The notes: generated by a model not told the origin, from the letters alone. Counted from the stretch's first letter, positions 10,827 to 20,383 are shown. The stretch is 64,000 nucleotides of DNA from an uncultured Ulvibacter sp. (GCA_943789105.1 CALSSW010000001.1:496001-560000); one strand, 5' to 3'. A program made the numbers and translations.

Positions 10827-12452
10827 ATGAAAAAAACAGTATTACTTCTTTCTTTTTTGTTTTTTCAGGTTATTACTGCATACTCGCAAGAAGATGCCTT
10901 GGTTTTTTTTCAGGATAAAGAAAACGTAGAGGCGGCTCTAGAAAACCCTATTTCTATTCTAACTCAAAAAGCAATAGATAGAAAACTATTGCATAACACA
11001 CCTATTGACGTAAGAGACGTGCCTGTTAATGAGGCCTATATAACAGCTATTAAAAACATCTTTGGTATTACTGTTTTTGCAAAATCTAAATGGATGAACT
11101 GTGTGTATGTTAGAGGAGATTTGCTAAATCTTGAGACTCTTGAAGGGTTAGACTTTGTTAGCCATTTAGAGTTTGCAGACAAGAGTTTAAATGTAGACCC
11201 AATTATTGGCAACAGTTTTGAGGATAAGTTTTTTAAAGAAAATCAATCCAAAAGTATAGTGTATGATTATGGCGCGGCTACCAATCAAGTAGAGATGATT
11301 GCAGCAAATTTTTTGCACCTGCAAGATTTTACGGGAACTGGTATTGATGTTGCTGTTTTGGACAGTGGCTTTCCTGGGGTATTAACAAATCCAGCCTTTG
11401 AAACGTTGAGAGATCAGGGAAGGCTATTAGGTACCTATAATTTTATAACAAGAGAGGAGTCTGCAGATACTTCAAGTTCTCACGGGTCAAAAACCTTTAG
11501 TGATATTGGAGGCTATTTAGAAAACGAATTTGTTGGCACCGCACCAGGCGCCTCTTTTTATCTCTATGTTACAGAAGATGTTACTCAAGAAAATCCAGTC
11601 GAGGAGGCTTGGTGGGTAGAAGCCCTAGAACGTGCAGATAGCCTCGGAGTTAGAATTGTTAATACTTCCTTAGGGTACCAAGACTTCGATAACCCGGCCT
11701 ACACCCACACCTATGAAGATTTAGACGGCTTTACAACCATTGCCGCAAGGGGAGCCAATCATGCCTTTGATAAAGGAATGCTGTTATTAACCTCTGCCGG
11801 TAATGATGGCCAATCTTTTGGTTTTGTTGGAACTCCTGCAGATGCTCCAGGATGCTTTAGTATAGGTGCAGTAGATCAAGAGGGAGTATATGCAGGTTTT
11901 AGCTCTTTTGGTCCTAACGCCTCAGGACTCATAAAACCAGATGTAATGGCGCAAGGTGTTTCTGCAGCTGTCGTAGATCAAAATGGCGCTGTAGATTTTA
12001 ATAGTGGTACTTCTTTTAGCTCACCAATTATGGCAGGAGCTATTGCTAGTTTATGGCAATCAAGACCAGAGGCTACCAATGCACAAATAATGCAAATTGT
12101 GAGAGCCTCGGCTCATTTGTATGATAACCCAACAGATCTTATGGGGTATGGCATACCAAATTTCGAAATAGCCTATAATGCCCTGCAAATTCTTCAAGCT
12201 CAAACTCAGTTTTTAGAAATTCAGTTTGCCATGTATCCAAATCCTGCCCGAGATATTATTTCTTTTACTATACCCTCTGGTATAGATAGCGCAGTGGTTA
12301 GTGTCTTTGCAACTAGCGGCCAACACATATTTTCTTCAGAAATAACCCCGAATCAAAACACCTTAGATATCTCCGGTATAGCACCAGGGATATATATCAC
12401 AAAGGTAATATCTGGTGGAACTAAAAATTCTTTTAAACTGATAAAAAAATAG
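10827..12452 (+). CDS. Secreted subtilisin-like serine protease with T9SS sorting domain
   Basis: A 541-residue S8 family protease. A signal peptide (1-20) is followed by a pro-region to about 150, then the catalytic domain with Asp179 in VAVLDSGF, His219 in SSHGS, the oxyanion Asn326 in SAGNDG, and Ser396 in SGTSFSSP. The last about 75 residues (from MYPNPARD to KLIKK) form a T9SS type A C-terminal sorting domain, so the enzyme should cross the outer membrane through T9SS and be surface-attached or released. Its stop codon overlaps the GTG start of the next gene by one base. Confidence 0.93.
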   Translation: MKKTVLLLSFLFFQVITAYSQEDALVFFQDKENVEAALENPISILTQKAIDRKLLHNTPIDVRDVPVNEAYITAIKNIFGITVFAKSKWMNCVYVRGDLLNLETLEGLDFVSHLEFADKSLNVDPIIGNSFEDKFFKENQSKSIVYDYGAATNQVEMIAANFLHLQDFTGTGIDVAVLDSGFPGVLTNPAFETLRDQGRLLGTYNFITREESADTSSSHGSKTFSDIGGYLENEFVGTAPGASFYLYVTEDVTQENPVEEAWWVEALERADSLGVRIVNTSLGYQDFDNPAYTHTYEDLDGFTTIAARGANHAFDKGMLLLTSAGNDGQSFGFVGTPADAPGCFSIGAVDQEGVYAGFSSFGPNASGLIKPDVMAQGVSAAVVDQNGAVDFNSGTSFSSPIMAGAIASLWQSRPEATNAQIMQIVRASAHLYDNPTDLMGYGIPNFEIAYNALQILQAQTQFLEIQFAMYPNPARDIISFTIPSGIDSAVVSVFATSGQHIFSSEITPNQNTLDISGIAPGIYITKVISGGTKNSFKLIKK

Positions 12453-13393
12453 TGGAAAATAGAATTACAAAACTTTTTAAAATACAATACCCCCTCATAC
12501 AAGCAGGTATGATTTGGAATAGCGGTTGGAAACTAGCAAGCGCTGTAAGCAATGCGGGCGGCCTTGGTATTATTGGAGCAGGATCCATGTATCCAGATGT
12601 ATTACAAGAACATATTACAAAATGTAAGGCGGCTACTTTAAAACCATTTGGGGTGAATGTGCCTATGTTATATCCTAACATTGAAGAAATTATTGAAATT
12701 ATTATTAAGGAAAAAATTCCTATAGTTTTTACATCAGCTGGAAATCCTAAAACCCATACTGCGCGTTTAAAGCAGCATGGTATTACCGTGGTGCATGTTG
12801 TAAGTAGTGTGAAGTTTGCTTTAAAAGCACAAGATGCTGGAGTAGATGCTGTAGTTGCAGAAGGTTTTGAAGCAGGAGGACACAATGGGCGTGATGAGAC
12901 CACTACCTTTACCTTGTTGCCAATGGTCAAAGAACAGATACGTGTGCCACTCATAGCAGCTGGTGGTATTGCCAACGGCAGAGGTATGTTGGCTGCAATG
13001 ATTTTAGGGGCAGATGGGGTGCAAATTGGAAGTAGGTTTGTAGCAAGTCAGGAGAGTAGCGCGCATCAAGCCTTTAAACAAGAAGTTGTTAAAGCAAAAG
13101 AAGGGGATACCCTTTTAATTTTAAAAGAACTTGCACCTGTACGCCTTCTTAAAAACAAGTTTTTTGATCAAGTAATGGAGCTGTATAAAACAAATCCAAG
13201 CAAAGAACAACTCACCGAGCTTTTGGGCAGAGCAAGAGCAAAGCGTGGTATGTTTGAGGGTGATCTGAAAGAGGGTGAGCTAGAAATAGGTCAAGTAGCA
13301 GGGCTTATACATCAAATTAAGCCTGCTGCTGAAATTGTTAGTGAAATTATAGAAGAGTTCAATACATTAAACGCTCTGAGGGTCGTTATATAA
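12452..13393 (+). CDS. Nitronate monooxygenase / FabK-like FMN oxidoreductase
   Basis: A 313-residue TIM-barrel flavoenzyme of the NMO (2-nitropropane dioxygenase) family. Family signatures are PLIQAGMIW near the N-terminus, NAGGLGIIGAGS, EGFEAGGHNGRDE, and AAGGIANGRGM followed by GADGVQIGSRF, the FMN phosphate-binding region. The related enoyl-ACP reductase FabK shares this fold, so the substrate cannot be decided here. The start is GTG at 12452, which overlaps the last base of the protease stop, suggesting coupled translation; MENRITKLFKIQYP is the expected N-terminus. No signal peptide; cytoplasmic. Confidence 0.88.
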   Translation: MENRITKLFKIQYPLIQAGMIWNSGWKLASAVSNAGGLGIIGAGSMYPDVLQEHITKCKAATLKPFGVNVPMLYPNIEEIIEIIIKEKIPIVFTSAGNPKTHTARLKQHGITVVHVVSSVKFALKAQDAGVDAVVAEGFEAGGHNGRDETTTFTLLPMVKEQIRVPLIAAGGIANGRGMLAAMILGADGVQIGSRFVASQESSAHQAFKQEVVKAKEGDTLLILKELAPVRLLKNKFFDQVMELYKTNPSKEQLTELLGRARAKRGMFEGDLKEGELEIGQVAGLIHQIKPAAEIVSEIIEEFNTLNALRVVI

Positions 13394-13467
13394 TACCTTT
13401 TAGTAAAAGACCTACAGGATTAATAAAACTCATAGGATACTAGTATCTTTAAAAAAAAATAGAACAG

Positions 13468-13719
13468 ATGCCATTAAATAATAATGATATTTTTAAAAAA
13501 TTACGGGTAGCTCATAAACTACGCGATGACGATATTGTGAAGATATTACAGTTGGTTGATTTTAATGTTACCAAGAGTGAGTTAGGGGCTTTGTTTAGAA
13601 ACGAAAACCACCCAAAATATGTTGAATGTGGTGACCAGATTCTTCGTAATTTTTTAAACGGACTAATTGTTCATCTTCGTGGGCCCATGCCCAAGAAAGC
13701 AATGAAGTCTAATCCATAA
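13468..13719 (+). CDS. DUF1456 family protein (single-repeat form)
   Basis: An 83-residue protein with one DUF1456 unit (LNNNDIFKKLRVAHKLRDDD through FRNEDHP-like FRNENHPKYVECGDQ, then FLNGL). Proteobacterial YehS-type members carry two such units in about 155 residues, so this is a half-length form; I see no frameshift or remnant of a second unit downstream. Function is unknown. A TATCTTTA element at 13444-13451 may be its -7 promoter element. It sits alone between the nitronate monooxygenase-like gene and sucC. Confidence 0.78.
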   Translation: MPLNNNDIFKKLRVAHKLRDDDIVKILQLVDFNVTKSELGALFRNENHPKYVECGDQILRNFLNGLIVHLRGPMPKKAMKSNP

Positions 13720-13781
13720 TAATAGATGGGCTTTTTTTACAAATTAAACACTAATTTATGCAGTAAGCACATGTTAAAAGA

Positions 13782-13813
13782 TTAGTGCAATCTGATTACA
13801 TTTATTATTTTTG
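13782..13813 (+). promoter_or_regulatory. Predicted promoter of sucC
   Basis: TATTTTTG at 13806-13813 fits the Bacteroidota -7 consensus TAnnTTTG. TTAG at 13782-13785 stands in for the -33 TTTG element, 20 bases upstream. Predicted transcription start is near 13817, which would give sucC a leader of about 70 bases. This is read by eye only. Confidence 0.45.
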
Positions 13814-13887
13814 CATCACTTTTGAGGCAATATATTATTGCCAAATTTTTTAGTAATTAAATAGCTACCCTCTTCAAGGGCATAAAT

Positions 13888-15078
13888 ATGAATTTACACG
13901 AATATCAAGGAAAAGAAGTATTAAATAGTTTTGGTGTTACTATCCAACGTGGAATTGTAGCACACACACCTGAAGAAGCGGTTGCTGCAGCTAAAAAATT
14001 AACTCAAGAAACCGGAACGGGTTGGCATGTTATAAAAGCTCAAGTTCACGCAGGTGGACGTGGTAAAGGTGGTGGAGTAAAACTTGCCAAAAATCTTGAT
14101 CAGGTAAAAAGCATTGCCAATGATATTATTGGGATGAATCTCATCACACCTCAAACCAGTGCAGAGGGTAAAAAAGTACACCAAGTACTTGTTGCCGAAG
14201 ATGTGTATTATCCTGGTGATAGTGAGCCAGAAGAATATTATATTAGTGTGCTGTTAAACCGTGTAACGGGTAAAAATATGGTTATGTATTCTACAGAAGG
14301 TGGAATGGATATAGAAACTGTTGCCGAAGAAACACCACATTTAATTTTTCACGAAGAAATTGATCCCTCAACAGGATTACTTCCTTTTCAAGCAAGAAAG
14401 GTTGCTTTCAATCTTGGATTGAGTGGTATGGCTTTCAAGCAAATGACCAAGTTTGTCACTGCTCTTGTAAAAGCCTATGAGTCTAGTGATTCATCGATGT
14501 TTGAAATTAATCCAGTTTTAAAAACTAGCGATGATAAAATTATTGCTGTTGATGCTAAAGTAAGTATTGATGATAATGCGTTGTATCGTCATAAAGATTA
14601 TGAGGCAATGCGTGATTTACGCGAAGAGAATCCAGTTGAGGTAGAAGCAAGAGCGGTAGGTTTAAACTATGTTGATCTTGACGGAAATGTTGGTTGTATG
14701 GTAAATGGTGCAGGACTTGCAATGGCTACCATGGATTTAATTAAGCAAGCAGGTGGTGAGCCAGCAAATTTCTTAGATGTAGGAGGTACTGCAGATGCAG
14801 AACGTGTTGAGGCTGCCTTTAATTTAATTTTAAAAGATCCAGCTGTAAAAGCAATTTTAGTAAATATATTTGGAGGTATCGTTAGGTGTGACCGTGTTGC
14901 ACAAGGTATTGTAGATGCCTACAAAAACATGGGCACCATTAAAGTACCAATTATTGTTCGTTTGCAAGGAACCAATGCAGATATAGCTAAAGAATTAATT
15001 GATAATAGTGGACTGGATGTACAAAGTGCCATCGAGTTTCAAGAAGCGGCAGATAAAGTACAAGCTGTTTTAGGATAA
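13888..15078 (+). CDS. sucC: Succinyl-CoA synthetase (ADP-forming) beta subunit
   Basis: Beta subunit of the citric-acid-cycle enzyme that makes ATP or GTP from succinyl-CoA. The ATP-grasp domain starts with MNLHEYQGKE and includes VKAQVHAGGRGKGGGVKLA-like KAQVHAGGRGKGGG, the EINPVLKT block with metal-binding residues, and the CoA-ligase domain with GLNYVDLDGNVGCMVNGAG, FLDVGGTA and NIFGGIVRCD. Length of 396 residues is normal. The alpha subunit gene sucD is not adjacent, since an oppositely oriented gene follows, so the two subunits are encoded apart in this genome. A strong -7 element lies upstream and a hairpin terminator follows. Confidence 0.97.
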   Translation: MNLHEYQGKEVLNSFGVTIQRGIVAHTPEEAVAAAKKLTQETGTGWHVIKAQVHAGGRGKGGGVKLAKNLDQVKSIANDIIGMNLITPQTSAEGKKVHQVLVAEDVYYPGDSEPEEYYISVLLNRVTGKNMVMYSTEGGMDIETVAEETPHLIFHEEIDPSTGLLPFQARKVAFNLGLSGMAFKQMTKFVTALVKAYESSDSSMFEINPVLKTSDDKIIAVDAKVSIDDNALYRHKDYEAMRDLREENPVEVEARAVGLNYVDLDGNVGCMVNGAGLAMATMDLIKQAGGEPANFLDVGGTADAERVEAAFNLILKDPAVKAILVNIFGGIVRCDRVAQGIVDAYKNMGTIKVPIIVRLQGTNADIAKELIDNSGLDVQSAIEFQEAADKVQAVLG

Positions 15079-15098
15079 TACTAGTTTATAAATTTATT

Positions 15099-15126
15099 AA
15101 AAGCCTTGGATTTATCTAGGGCTTTT
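15099..15126. terminator. Hairpin terminator between convergent sucC and the pseudouridine synthase
   Basis: AAAAGCC at 15099-15105 pairs with GGCTTTT at 15120-15126, with a 14-base loop. It is flanked by A- and T-rich tracts and lies between two converging genes, so it could end transcripts from both sides. The stem is only seven pairs. Confidence 0.6.
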
Positions 15127-15131
15127 CTATT

Positions 15132-15989
15132 TCAAGTATTTCTTCCTCTTCTCCTTCTTGGGCCGTCTTGTGAGGGTCTTTCTGTATTTCTTGGCACTCT
15201 TGCTACAGGAGTTCTTTTTTCAAGCTCAAGGGCTTGAGAGTGCGCCTGTCCAGCATATGAGTTGTTGTTTGAATCACAGACCGCTTCTTGCAATTCTTTA
15301 AGTTCTTCTGGTGTTAAATCACGCCATGTACCAAGCTCAAGATTTCCTAGATTGATATTCATGATTCTTGTTCGCTTTAATGTAAGGACCTCATATTCAA
15401 GATACTCACACATTCTTCGAATTTGGCGGTTAAGCCCTTGAATAAGTATGATTTTAAAGGCAAACCTGCTAAGGCGTTCTACATGGCAATTTTTGGTGGT
15501 AGTTTCTAGTTCTGCTATGGGTATGCCGCTACTCATTCTTCTAATAAAATCATCGGTAACGGGCCTGTCTGTGGTGACTATGTATTCTTTTTCGTGCTTA
15601 TTTCCTGCCCTTAATATTTTATTTACAATATCTCCATCGTTGGTCATTAGAAGTAAGCCTTCACTAGGTTTGTCTAGCCGTCCTACATGAAAAATACGCT
15701 CTTTGTGTCCAATAAAATCTACCACGTTTCCTTCCACTCTTTGATCTGTGGTGCAGGTAATATCAACAGGTTTGTTTAATGCAATGTATACTAAGTTTGT
15801 TTTTTTGGTAATTAAATGGCCATCAACATGTATTAGATCACCAGGCATGGCCCTGTCTCCAAGACTAACAGCGCTGCCATTAAGTGTAACACGCCCCTGT
15901 TCTATAAAGACATCTGCTTTACGTCTAGAGCAGTAGCCACTATCACTAATGGCTTTATTAAGTCTTATAGAATCTGGATGATTTCCCAT
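15132..15989 (-). CDS. rluF: 23S rRNA pseudouridine synthase, RluF-like
   Basis: A 285-residue RsuA-family pseudouridine synthase. The N-terminal S4 RNA-binding domain (about 8-65) starts RLNKAISDSGYCSRRKAD. The catalytic domain contains FHVGRLDKPSEGLLLMTNDG with the catalytic Asp in GRLD, the LRAGNKHEKEY segment, and QGLNRQIRRMCEYLGY-like QGLNRQIRRMCEYLEYEV. These last segments match RluF (target U2604 of 23S rRNA) rather than RluB or RsuA. The C-terminal tail (about 240-285) is basic and low-complexity, ending RRRRGRNT, an RNA-binding tail common in this phylum. Convergent with sucC. Confidence 0.87.
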   Translation of the reverse strand: MGNHPDSIRLNKAISDSGYCSRRKADVFIEQGRVTLNGSAVSLGDRAMPGDLIHVDGHLITKKTNLVYIALNKPVDITCTTDQRVEGNVVDFIGHKERIFHVGRLDKPSEGLLLMTNDGDIVNKILRAGNKHEKEYIVTTDRPVTDDFIRRMSSGIPIAELETTTKNCHVERLSRFAFKIILIQGLNRQIRRMCEYLEYEVLTLKRTRIMNINLGNLELGTWRDLTPEELKELQEAVCDSNNNSYAGQAHSQALELEKRTPVARVPRNTERPSQDGPRRRRGRNT

Positions 15990-16106
15990 GGGGCAAAGAT
16001 AGGTATACTTCTAGAAAAAGTCCTGTATTTTTTATAGATGATAACTGCCGAAATTTTAAAAATATCAGCCACTTTTTAGTATTTTGCAAGTGTTAAAACC
16101 TCTCTT

Positions 16107-16748
16107 TTGAAAGATACATTTACTCATAAAGGCATGCGGAAAAAACTGGTGGAAACCCTTGAAAAAAAGGGAATTACTAACCCAGCTGTTTTGCAGGCTA
16201 TAAATACCATCCCTAGGCATTTGTTTATGGATAGTGGTTTTATAGATCATGCCTATGTGGATAAAGCATTCCCCATTGCTGCAGATCAAACCATATCACA
16301 GCCCTATACCGTTGCAAGACAAACAGAACTGCTTGAGGTAGTAAAAGGATCTAAAATTTTAGAGATAGGAACTGGAAGCGGTTACCAAACAGCCGTATTA
16401 CTTCAAATTGGCGCTGTTGTGTATAGTATAGAGCGTCAAAACAAGCTTTTTAAAAAAGCAGAAAATTTTTTTAAAAAACAAAAATATGCTCCCAAGAAAC
16501 TCATATTTGGGGATGGATATATTGGTCTTGAGACAGAAGCCCCTTTTGATGGTGTTGTTGTAACTGCGGGTGCCCCGTATGTTCCAAAACCATTATTAGC
16601 TCAATTAAAAATAGGAGGAAAGTTGGTGATTCCAGTAGGAGAAACATCTCAAATAATGACCGTATTTACTAGAACTTCCAAAACAGCTTTTAACAAAGAA
16701 ACATTTGGAGAGTTTAAATTTGTTCCCTTGCTTGAAAATAAAAATTAA
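16107..16748 (+). CDS. pcm: Protein-L-isoaspartate O-methyltransferase
   Basis: Repairs isoaspartyl residues using S-adenosylmethionine. The 213-residue protein has the family blocks IPRHLFMD, FPIAADQTISQPYTVA, the SAM-binding ILEIGTGSGYQTAVL, and VTAGAPYVPKPLLAQLKIGG, ending FKFVPLLE. The start appears to be TTG at 16107, because LKDTFTHKGMRKKLV aligns with the usual MKDTxxHxG beginning and the nearest ATG (16134) would remove conserved residues. It converges on the DUF5686 gene with a 20-base gap. Confidence 0.93.
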   Translation: MKDTFTHKGMRKKLVETLEKKGITNPAVLQAINTIPRHLFMDSGFIDHAYVDKAFPIAADQTISQPYTVARQTELLEVVKGSKILEIGTGSGYQTAVLLQIGAVVYSIERQNKLFKKAENFFKKQKYAPKKLIFGDGYIGLETEAPFDGVVVTAGAPYVPKPLLAQLKIGGKLVIPVGETSQIMTVFTRTSKTAFNKETFGEFKFVPLLENKN

Positions 16749-16768
16749 AGACTAACATGTTTTGTTTT

Positions 16769-19249
16769 TTAGAGGTCTAAAAAATCTAAAAATTTTAATC
16801 CAAGGACCAAATTTCCATTTTGTATGCCATTGAAGTTGGATAGTACATAATCTACCCGTAACAACCGATAGCTCCCAAAACCAAGATTGTCTATTCCAAT
16901 GGAGAATTCTGAATAGGTTTTTCTTTCCTGTGTGGCTAGAAGGTGTGCCCCAAGTACTAGATTGAAGTTTAATGCATTGACTCCCGGAATTTTTCCTAAA
17001 ATCCAACCTTTAAAATCATGTTCTAGGTGTCCTTCCAAATAACTCTTATTAGTGCTAAAATCATAGTAGGGTAGGGTGTTAAAAACATTGGTATAGTTTG
17101 CCCTTGTACCTACTTGTGTTTGGTTACCATTAAAATGTTGGTAATCTATAAAAGAGATGTCATCTGCACCGAAAAATGTTCCTGCCTTTAATCTGTAATA
17201 AAACTCCCCTTTGTTTGCAACACTAAAATTTTGATAAACTTCTGTTCTTAGTTGTGTATAATTAAAGCCTTTTTTTGAGGCTCCAAGTCCATTCTCAAGG
17301 GTCACATCAATTCTTGGATACCGCCCATTACCAATATTTATTTTCCTGTCTGGAATGGAGACATACTTTTGTCCAAAAACAACACGCGCTGTAATTTGTG
17401 ATTTAAATACTTGGTGCTGCTCTACAGATTTTGTGATAACATCTTCCGGAGCTATCGGATTGTTTGAGCTATACTGCTGCCCTTTATTATTGATATAGTA
17501 GTGGTAAGAGTTGTTAAACAAAGCACTTCTTTTTTCATAGCTAATTTTTGCAAATGTCTCTAGGCCATTTAAAAGTTCTTGGCGGTATTTTATTTGCACA
17601 AAATCAAGATTGTATCCTTTTAAGTAATTACGTTCAAAAAACAGTGAGGAGATACTATTTATAAGCGGTGAAATTGGCTCGCTGTCATTAAACTGGGTTA
17701 CCTTAGTTCCTCCAGTGAGTGTAATTCTTAAATTATTTTTGCTATTAAATTTTTTGCTGATACCACCTGTAAAGCGAAGTCTATTTTCGTCTTGGCCATA
17801 GGTAGCATTTAGGTTCATAGATAACCACTTTGTTCTGTTTTCTGTATACCATTTAAAAAAAGACACGTCTATTTTACTAGTATACCCCTGTATGGTGTTA
17901 AAAGAAATGCCTGCGCCAGGCCCTTTATAGTTTAGTCTCCATTTGTTAGAAGTATTTCTGTAGGTATACCTAAATAAGGGATCTGTAATATTAAACTTAT
18001 TTGATACGCGATCTAGCGAGTCAAGGTATGGTTTTGATTTTTTTAATTCTTGAAGACTGTCTTTTTTTATGTAATCATTAAGTTCTTCGTTTGTGAGTGG
18101 TACTGGGCGTATTTTTTTCCAAAAAAGACTATCTTTTTTATTGGCTTCTGGTTCAAAAGACAACACCTGGTTGCTAAAAGAGCGTTTATTGAAATCAGGT
18201 TCAAAATGATAATTACTGTACACACATGTATAGCGTCCATCGCCATTTAGCCCCATAAAACCAAAGCCAAAATCAAGGGTTTGAGATAATTTCACCCAAA
18301 ACTTTTGAGTGGTATCATATTTAAAATTTTGTTTAAAGACCAACTCTTTAATAAAAGGAGTTTGCAAAGCAGCTCCAGTTGTGGCTAGATCTATACCATA
18401 TAATTGCCAATGGTCTTCTACTATGTAAATAACTCCCTTAAAAACCCTGTCATTGGGTCTTTTCGGAATTACTTTAATTTTATTTATAAGCTTGTCTGCT
18501 TCATAGAATATACCATCAAGTTTATACGTATAATAATTAAACGCATTACTAGCAATAGGAGATACTATTGCCGTGTTTAATTCAATAGTATTTTCATAAA
18601 AAGAAAATGTTGCATCTTTCGCATTGTTAAAGCTAAAGCCGTTGTCATTACCACTTACTTTACTTGCGATAATACGCTCGTTAAAATTAGCAGGTTGCTG
18701 GTATGATATTTTTGAAATAGTTTCAGAAAGATATATAATACCACTTCTTGTAGAATCTAAAGATCCTTCAATTCCTCTTATGCTTTGGCCTAGTATTTTT
18801 TCAGGTGCATTTTTCACCTTCCATATTCCCCTAGAATAAAAATCTGCAGTGTATTTGCTTATACTAGCTAAATTTTCTTTTCGCTTTGCTATAGTGGCCC
18901 TTATGATTCTGTCTGCGGGATCTTCATTGTTATTTATCACAACTTCTTGCAGAGTGGTGGTCTCTGGCTCTAAAGTAATGTTAAGGATATACGGGAAGCT
19001 TTCAATGGTTATTTTTTTAATAACTGTTTTATAGCCCAAAAACTGGTAGACAATAGTGTGATTTCCTATGTCGTTTAGAGCAAGCTTATAATTACCATCA
19101 TCATTTGATGTGGTTCCTGTGTAAGAGTTTTCTAGATAGATATTTACATAGGGTATCGCCTTAGAATTGGTGTCTGTTATTTTCCCAACAATTTGAGCTT
19201 GTCCAAAAGTAATAATGTGTAATAAAAGTAGGGTTACTAACTGTTTCAT
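16769..19249 (-). CDS. DUF5686 / carboxypeptidase-regulatory-like outer-membrane protein
   Basis: An 826-residue exported protein. A signal peptide (1-18) is followed by a CarboxypepD-regulatory-like (CNA-B-type) domain at about 20-105, including GKITDTNSKAIPYVNIYLEN, the same plug-associated domain found in SusC/TonB receptors. The rest matches the DUF5686 family: alternating hydrophobic strands suggest a C-terminal outer-membrane beta-barrel, ending with an aromatic-rich LVLGLKFLDFLDL. No TonB box or TonB plug domain is seen, so it is not a classic TonB-dependent receptor. The function of DUF5686 proteins is unknown. Confidence 0.83.
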   Translation of the reverse strand: MKQLVTLLLLHIITFGQAQIVGKITDTNSKAIPYVNIYLENSYTGTTSNDDGNYKLALNDIGNHTIVYQFLGYKTVIKKITIESFPYILNITLEPETTTLQEVVINNNEDPADRIIRATIAKRKENLASISKYTADFYSRGIWKVKNAPEKILGQSIRGIEGSLDSTRSGIIYLSETISKISYQQPANFNERIIASKVSGNDNGFSFNNAKDATFSFYENTIELNTAIVSPIASNAFNYYTYKLDGIFYEADKLINKIKVIPKRPNDRVFKGVIYIVEDHWQLYGIDLATTGAALQTPFIKELVFKQNFKYDTTQKFWVKLSQTLDFGFGFMGLNGDGRYTCVYSNYHFEPDFNKRSFSNQVLSFEPEANKKDSLFWKKIRPVPLTNEELNDYIKKDSLQELKKSKPYLDSLDRVSNKFNITDPLFRYTYRNTSNKWRLNYKGPGAGISFNTIQGYTSKIDVSFFKWYTENRTKWLSMNLNATYGQDENRLRFTGGISKKFNSKNNLRITLTGGTKVTQFNDSEPISPLINSISSLFFERNYLKGYNLDFVQIKYRQELLNGLETFAKISYEKRSALFNNSYHYYINNKGQQYSSNNPIAPEDVITKSVEQHQVFKSQITARVVFGQKYVSIPDRKINIGNGRYPRIDVTLENGLGASKKGFNYTQLRTEVYQNFSVANKGEFYYRLKAGTFFGADDISFIDYQHFNGNQTQVGTRANYTNVFNTLPYYDFSTNKSYLEGHLEHDFKGWILGKIPGVNALNFNLVLGAHLLATQERKTYSEFSIGIDNLGFGSYRLLRVDYVLSNFNGIQNGNLVLGLKFLDFLDL

Positions 19250-19333
19250 AGGCTTATATTATACAGACGAAATACTCTTAGTGCTGTTACTCTTTATGTT
19301 GAAATTCACCTAAATTGAGGTGTCGCTAAAGCC

Positions 19334-19801
19334 CTAGTTGTTGAAACTTTTTTTAAGCCTGCTTAAGTCTCTTTTATTGTCACGGTCTTTAATATTATCT
19401 CTTTTGTCAAACTCACGTTTTCCGCGGCAAAGAGCAATTGTAATCTTGGCAAGTCCTTTGTCATTGGTAAATAACACCAGAGGGATTATAGTGAGTCCAG
19501 ATGTTTTTACATTTTTAAAAAGCTTTTTTAATTCTGTTTTATTTAATAATAGTTTGCGTTCACTCTTTGGGTTATGATTAAAATGAGTTGCATGGCTATA
19601 TTCTTGCACAGTCATATTTATGACAAACAATTCTCCCCGCTCATTAAACTCACAAAAACTCTCTGCAATAGAGGCTTGACCTTCTCTTATTGCTTTTATC
19701 TCTGTGCCTACAAGTACAATACCGGCTGTATATTTATCTAAGATTTCATACTCAAATCTAGCTTTACGGTTTTTTATTTGTATGTTTTTTTGAATGGCCA
19801 T
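19334..19801 (-). CDS. smpB: SsrA-binding protein SmpB
   Basis: Binds tmRNA and delivers it to stalled ribosomes. The 155-residue product has the canonical blocks NRKARFEYEILDKYTAGIVL, GTEIKAIREGQASIAES, the LLLNKTELKKLF segment, and the basic C-terminal tail KGKREFDKR-type GKREFDKRDNIKDRD. I start at ATG 19801 (MAIQKNIQ); the frame extends to a TTG at 19837, but the 12 extra residues do not fit the family. The tmRNA gene ssrA is not in the window. Confidence 0.95.
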   Translation of the reverse strand: MAIQKNIQIKNRKARFEYEILDKYTAGIVLVGTEIKAIREGQASIAESFCEFNERGELFVINMTVQEYSHATHFNHNPKSERKLLLNKTELKKLFKNVKTSGLTIIPLVLFTNDKGLAKITIALCRGKREFDKRDNIKDRDNKRDLSRLKKSFNN

Positions 19802-19843
19802 GTTGTAAAAATAGAACTTATAAAGGGGATTGTTCAATGAAAT

Positions 19844-20383
19844 TTAATTAACCTTCTGTGTTTTTGCAGTTGTTTTGTTTTTAGTAAGCGTTACGATAAA
19901 AACATTGTTGTTCTCACGATCTGCAATATCTTCATATTTTTGTTCTCCAAGTATCCTATTTACAAGCTCTGGTGTGGTATTGCTATGCCCAACAATAACA
20001 ATATTTTTTCCTTTATTGTTTACTATAAAGTTTTCTGAAATAAGCTCTTTAGCAATATAGCCAATAATCTCTAAGTTTTGTTCCTTGGCAATGGGTAGGG
20101 CAGTTTGCTGTGTTCTTTTATAATTTGTACTATACACTGCAGCTATGTTTTTATCTTTAAAATAAACAGCCCATTTGTTTGCTCTCTCCTGTCCTTGCAT
20201 AGTTAGAGAAGGGTTTTTGTTTGTGGGGTCGCTTCTGTCTTTTTCTGCATGTCTAATAAAGTAATACACGCTCTTATTCTCTTTATTTGCCGGGTTTATT
20301 TTGATAGTGTCTTTACAAGATGAAAATAGTGTTGAGAGTACTAGCAGTAGTAGTAGTGTTTTAGTATTTTTCAGGATACTCAT
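19844..20383 (-). CDS. Histidine phosphatase (phosphoglycerate mutase-like) lipoprotein
   Basis: A 179-residue member of the histidine phosphatase superfamily. The phospho-accepting histidine is in YYFIRHAEKDRSD and the second catalytic histidine in IVIVGHSNTTPELV; the YSTNYKRTQQTALP block lies between. A lipoprotein signal peptide ends in LFSSC, so it should be membrane-anchored on the periplasmic side, which argues against a glycolytic phosphoglycerate mutase. The substrate is unknown. ATG 20383 (MSILKNTK) is preferred because the longer frame to 20434 overlaps the terminator of the neighbouring gene. Confidence 0.85.
   Translation of the reverse strand: MSILKNTKTLLLLLVLSTLFSSCKDTIKINPANKENKSVYYFIRHAEKDRSDPTNKNPSLTMQGQERANKWAVYFKDKNIAAVYSTNYKRTQQTALPIAKEQNLEIIGYIAKELISENFIVNNKGKNIVIVGHSNTTPELVNRILGEQKYEDIADRENNNVFIVTLTKNKTTAKTQKVN

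Noticed and set aside
12433..12975. 180-codon open frame on the minus strand
   Set aside because: It lies opposite the nitronate monooxygenase-like gene, whose motifs are complete; the minus-strand translation is low-complexity.
13682..13736. Terminator after the DUF1456 gene
   Set aside because: GCCCAT and ATGGGC near a T-run are about 40 bases apart and partly inside the coding region; the stem is too weak to call.
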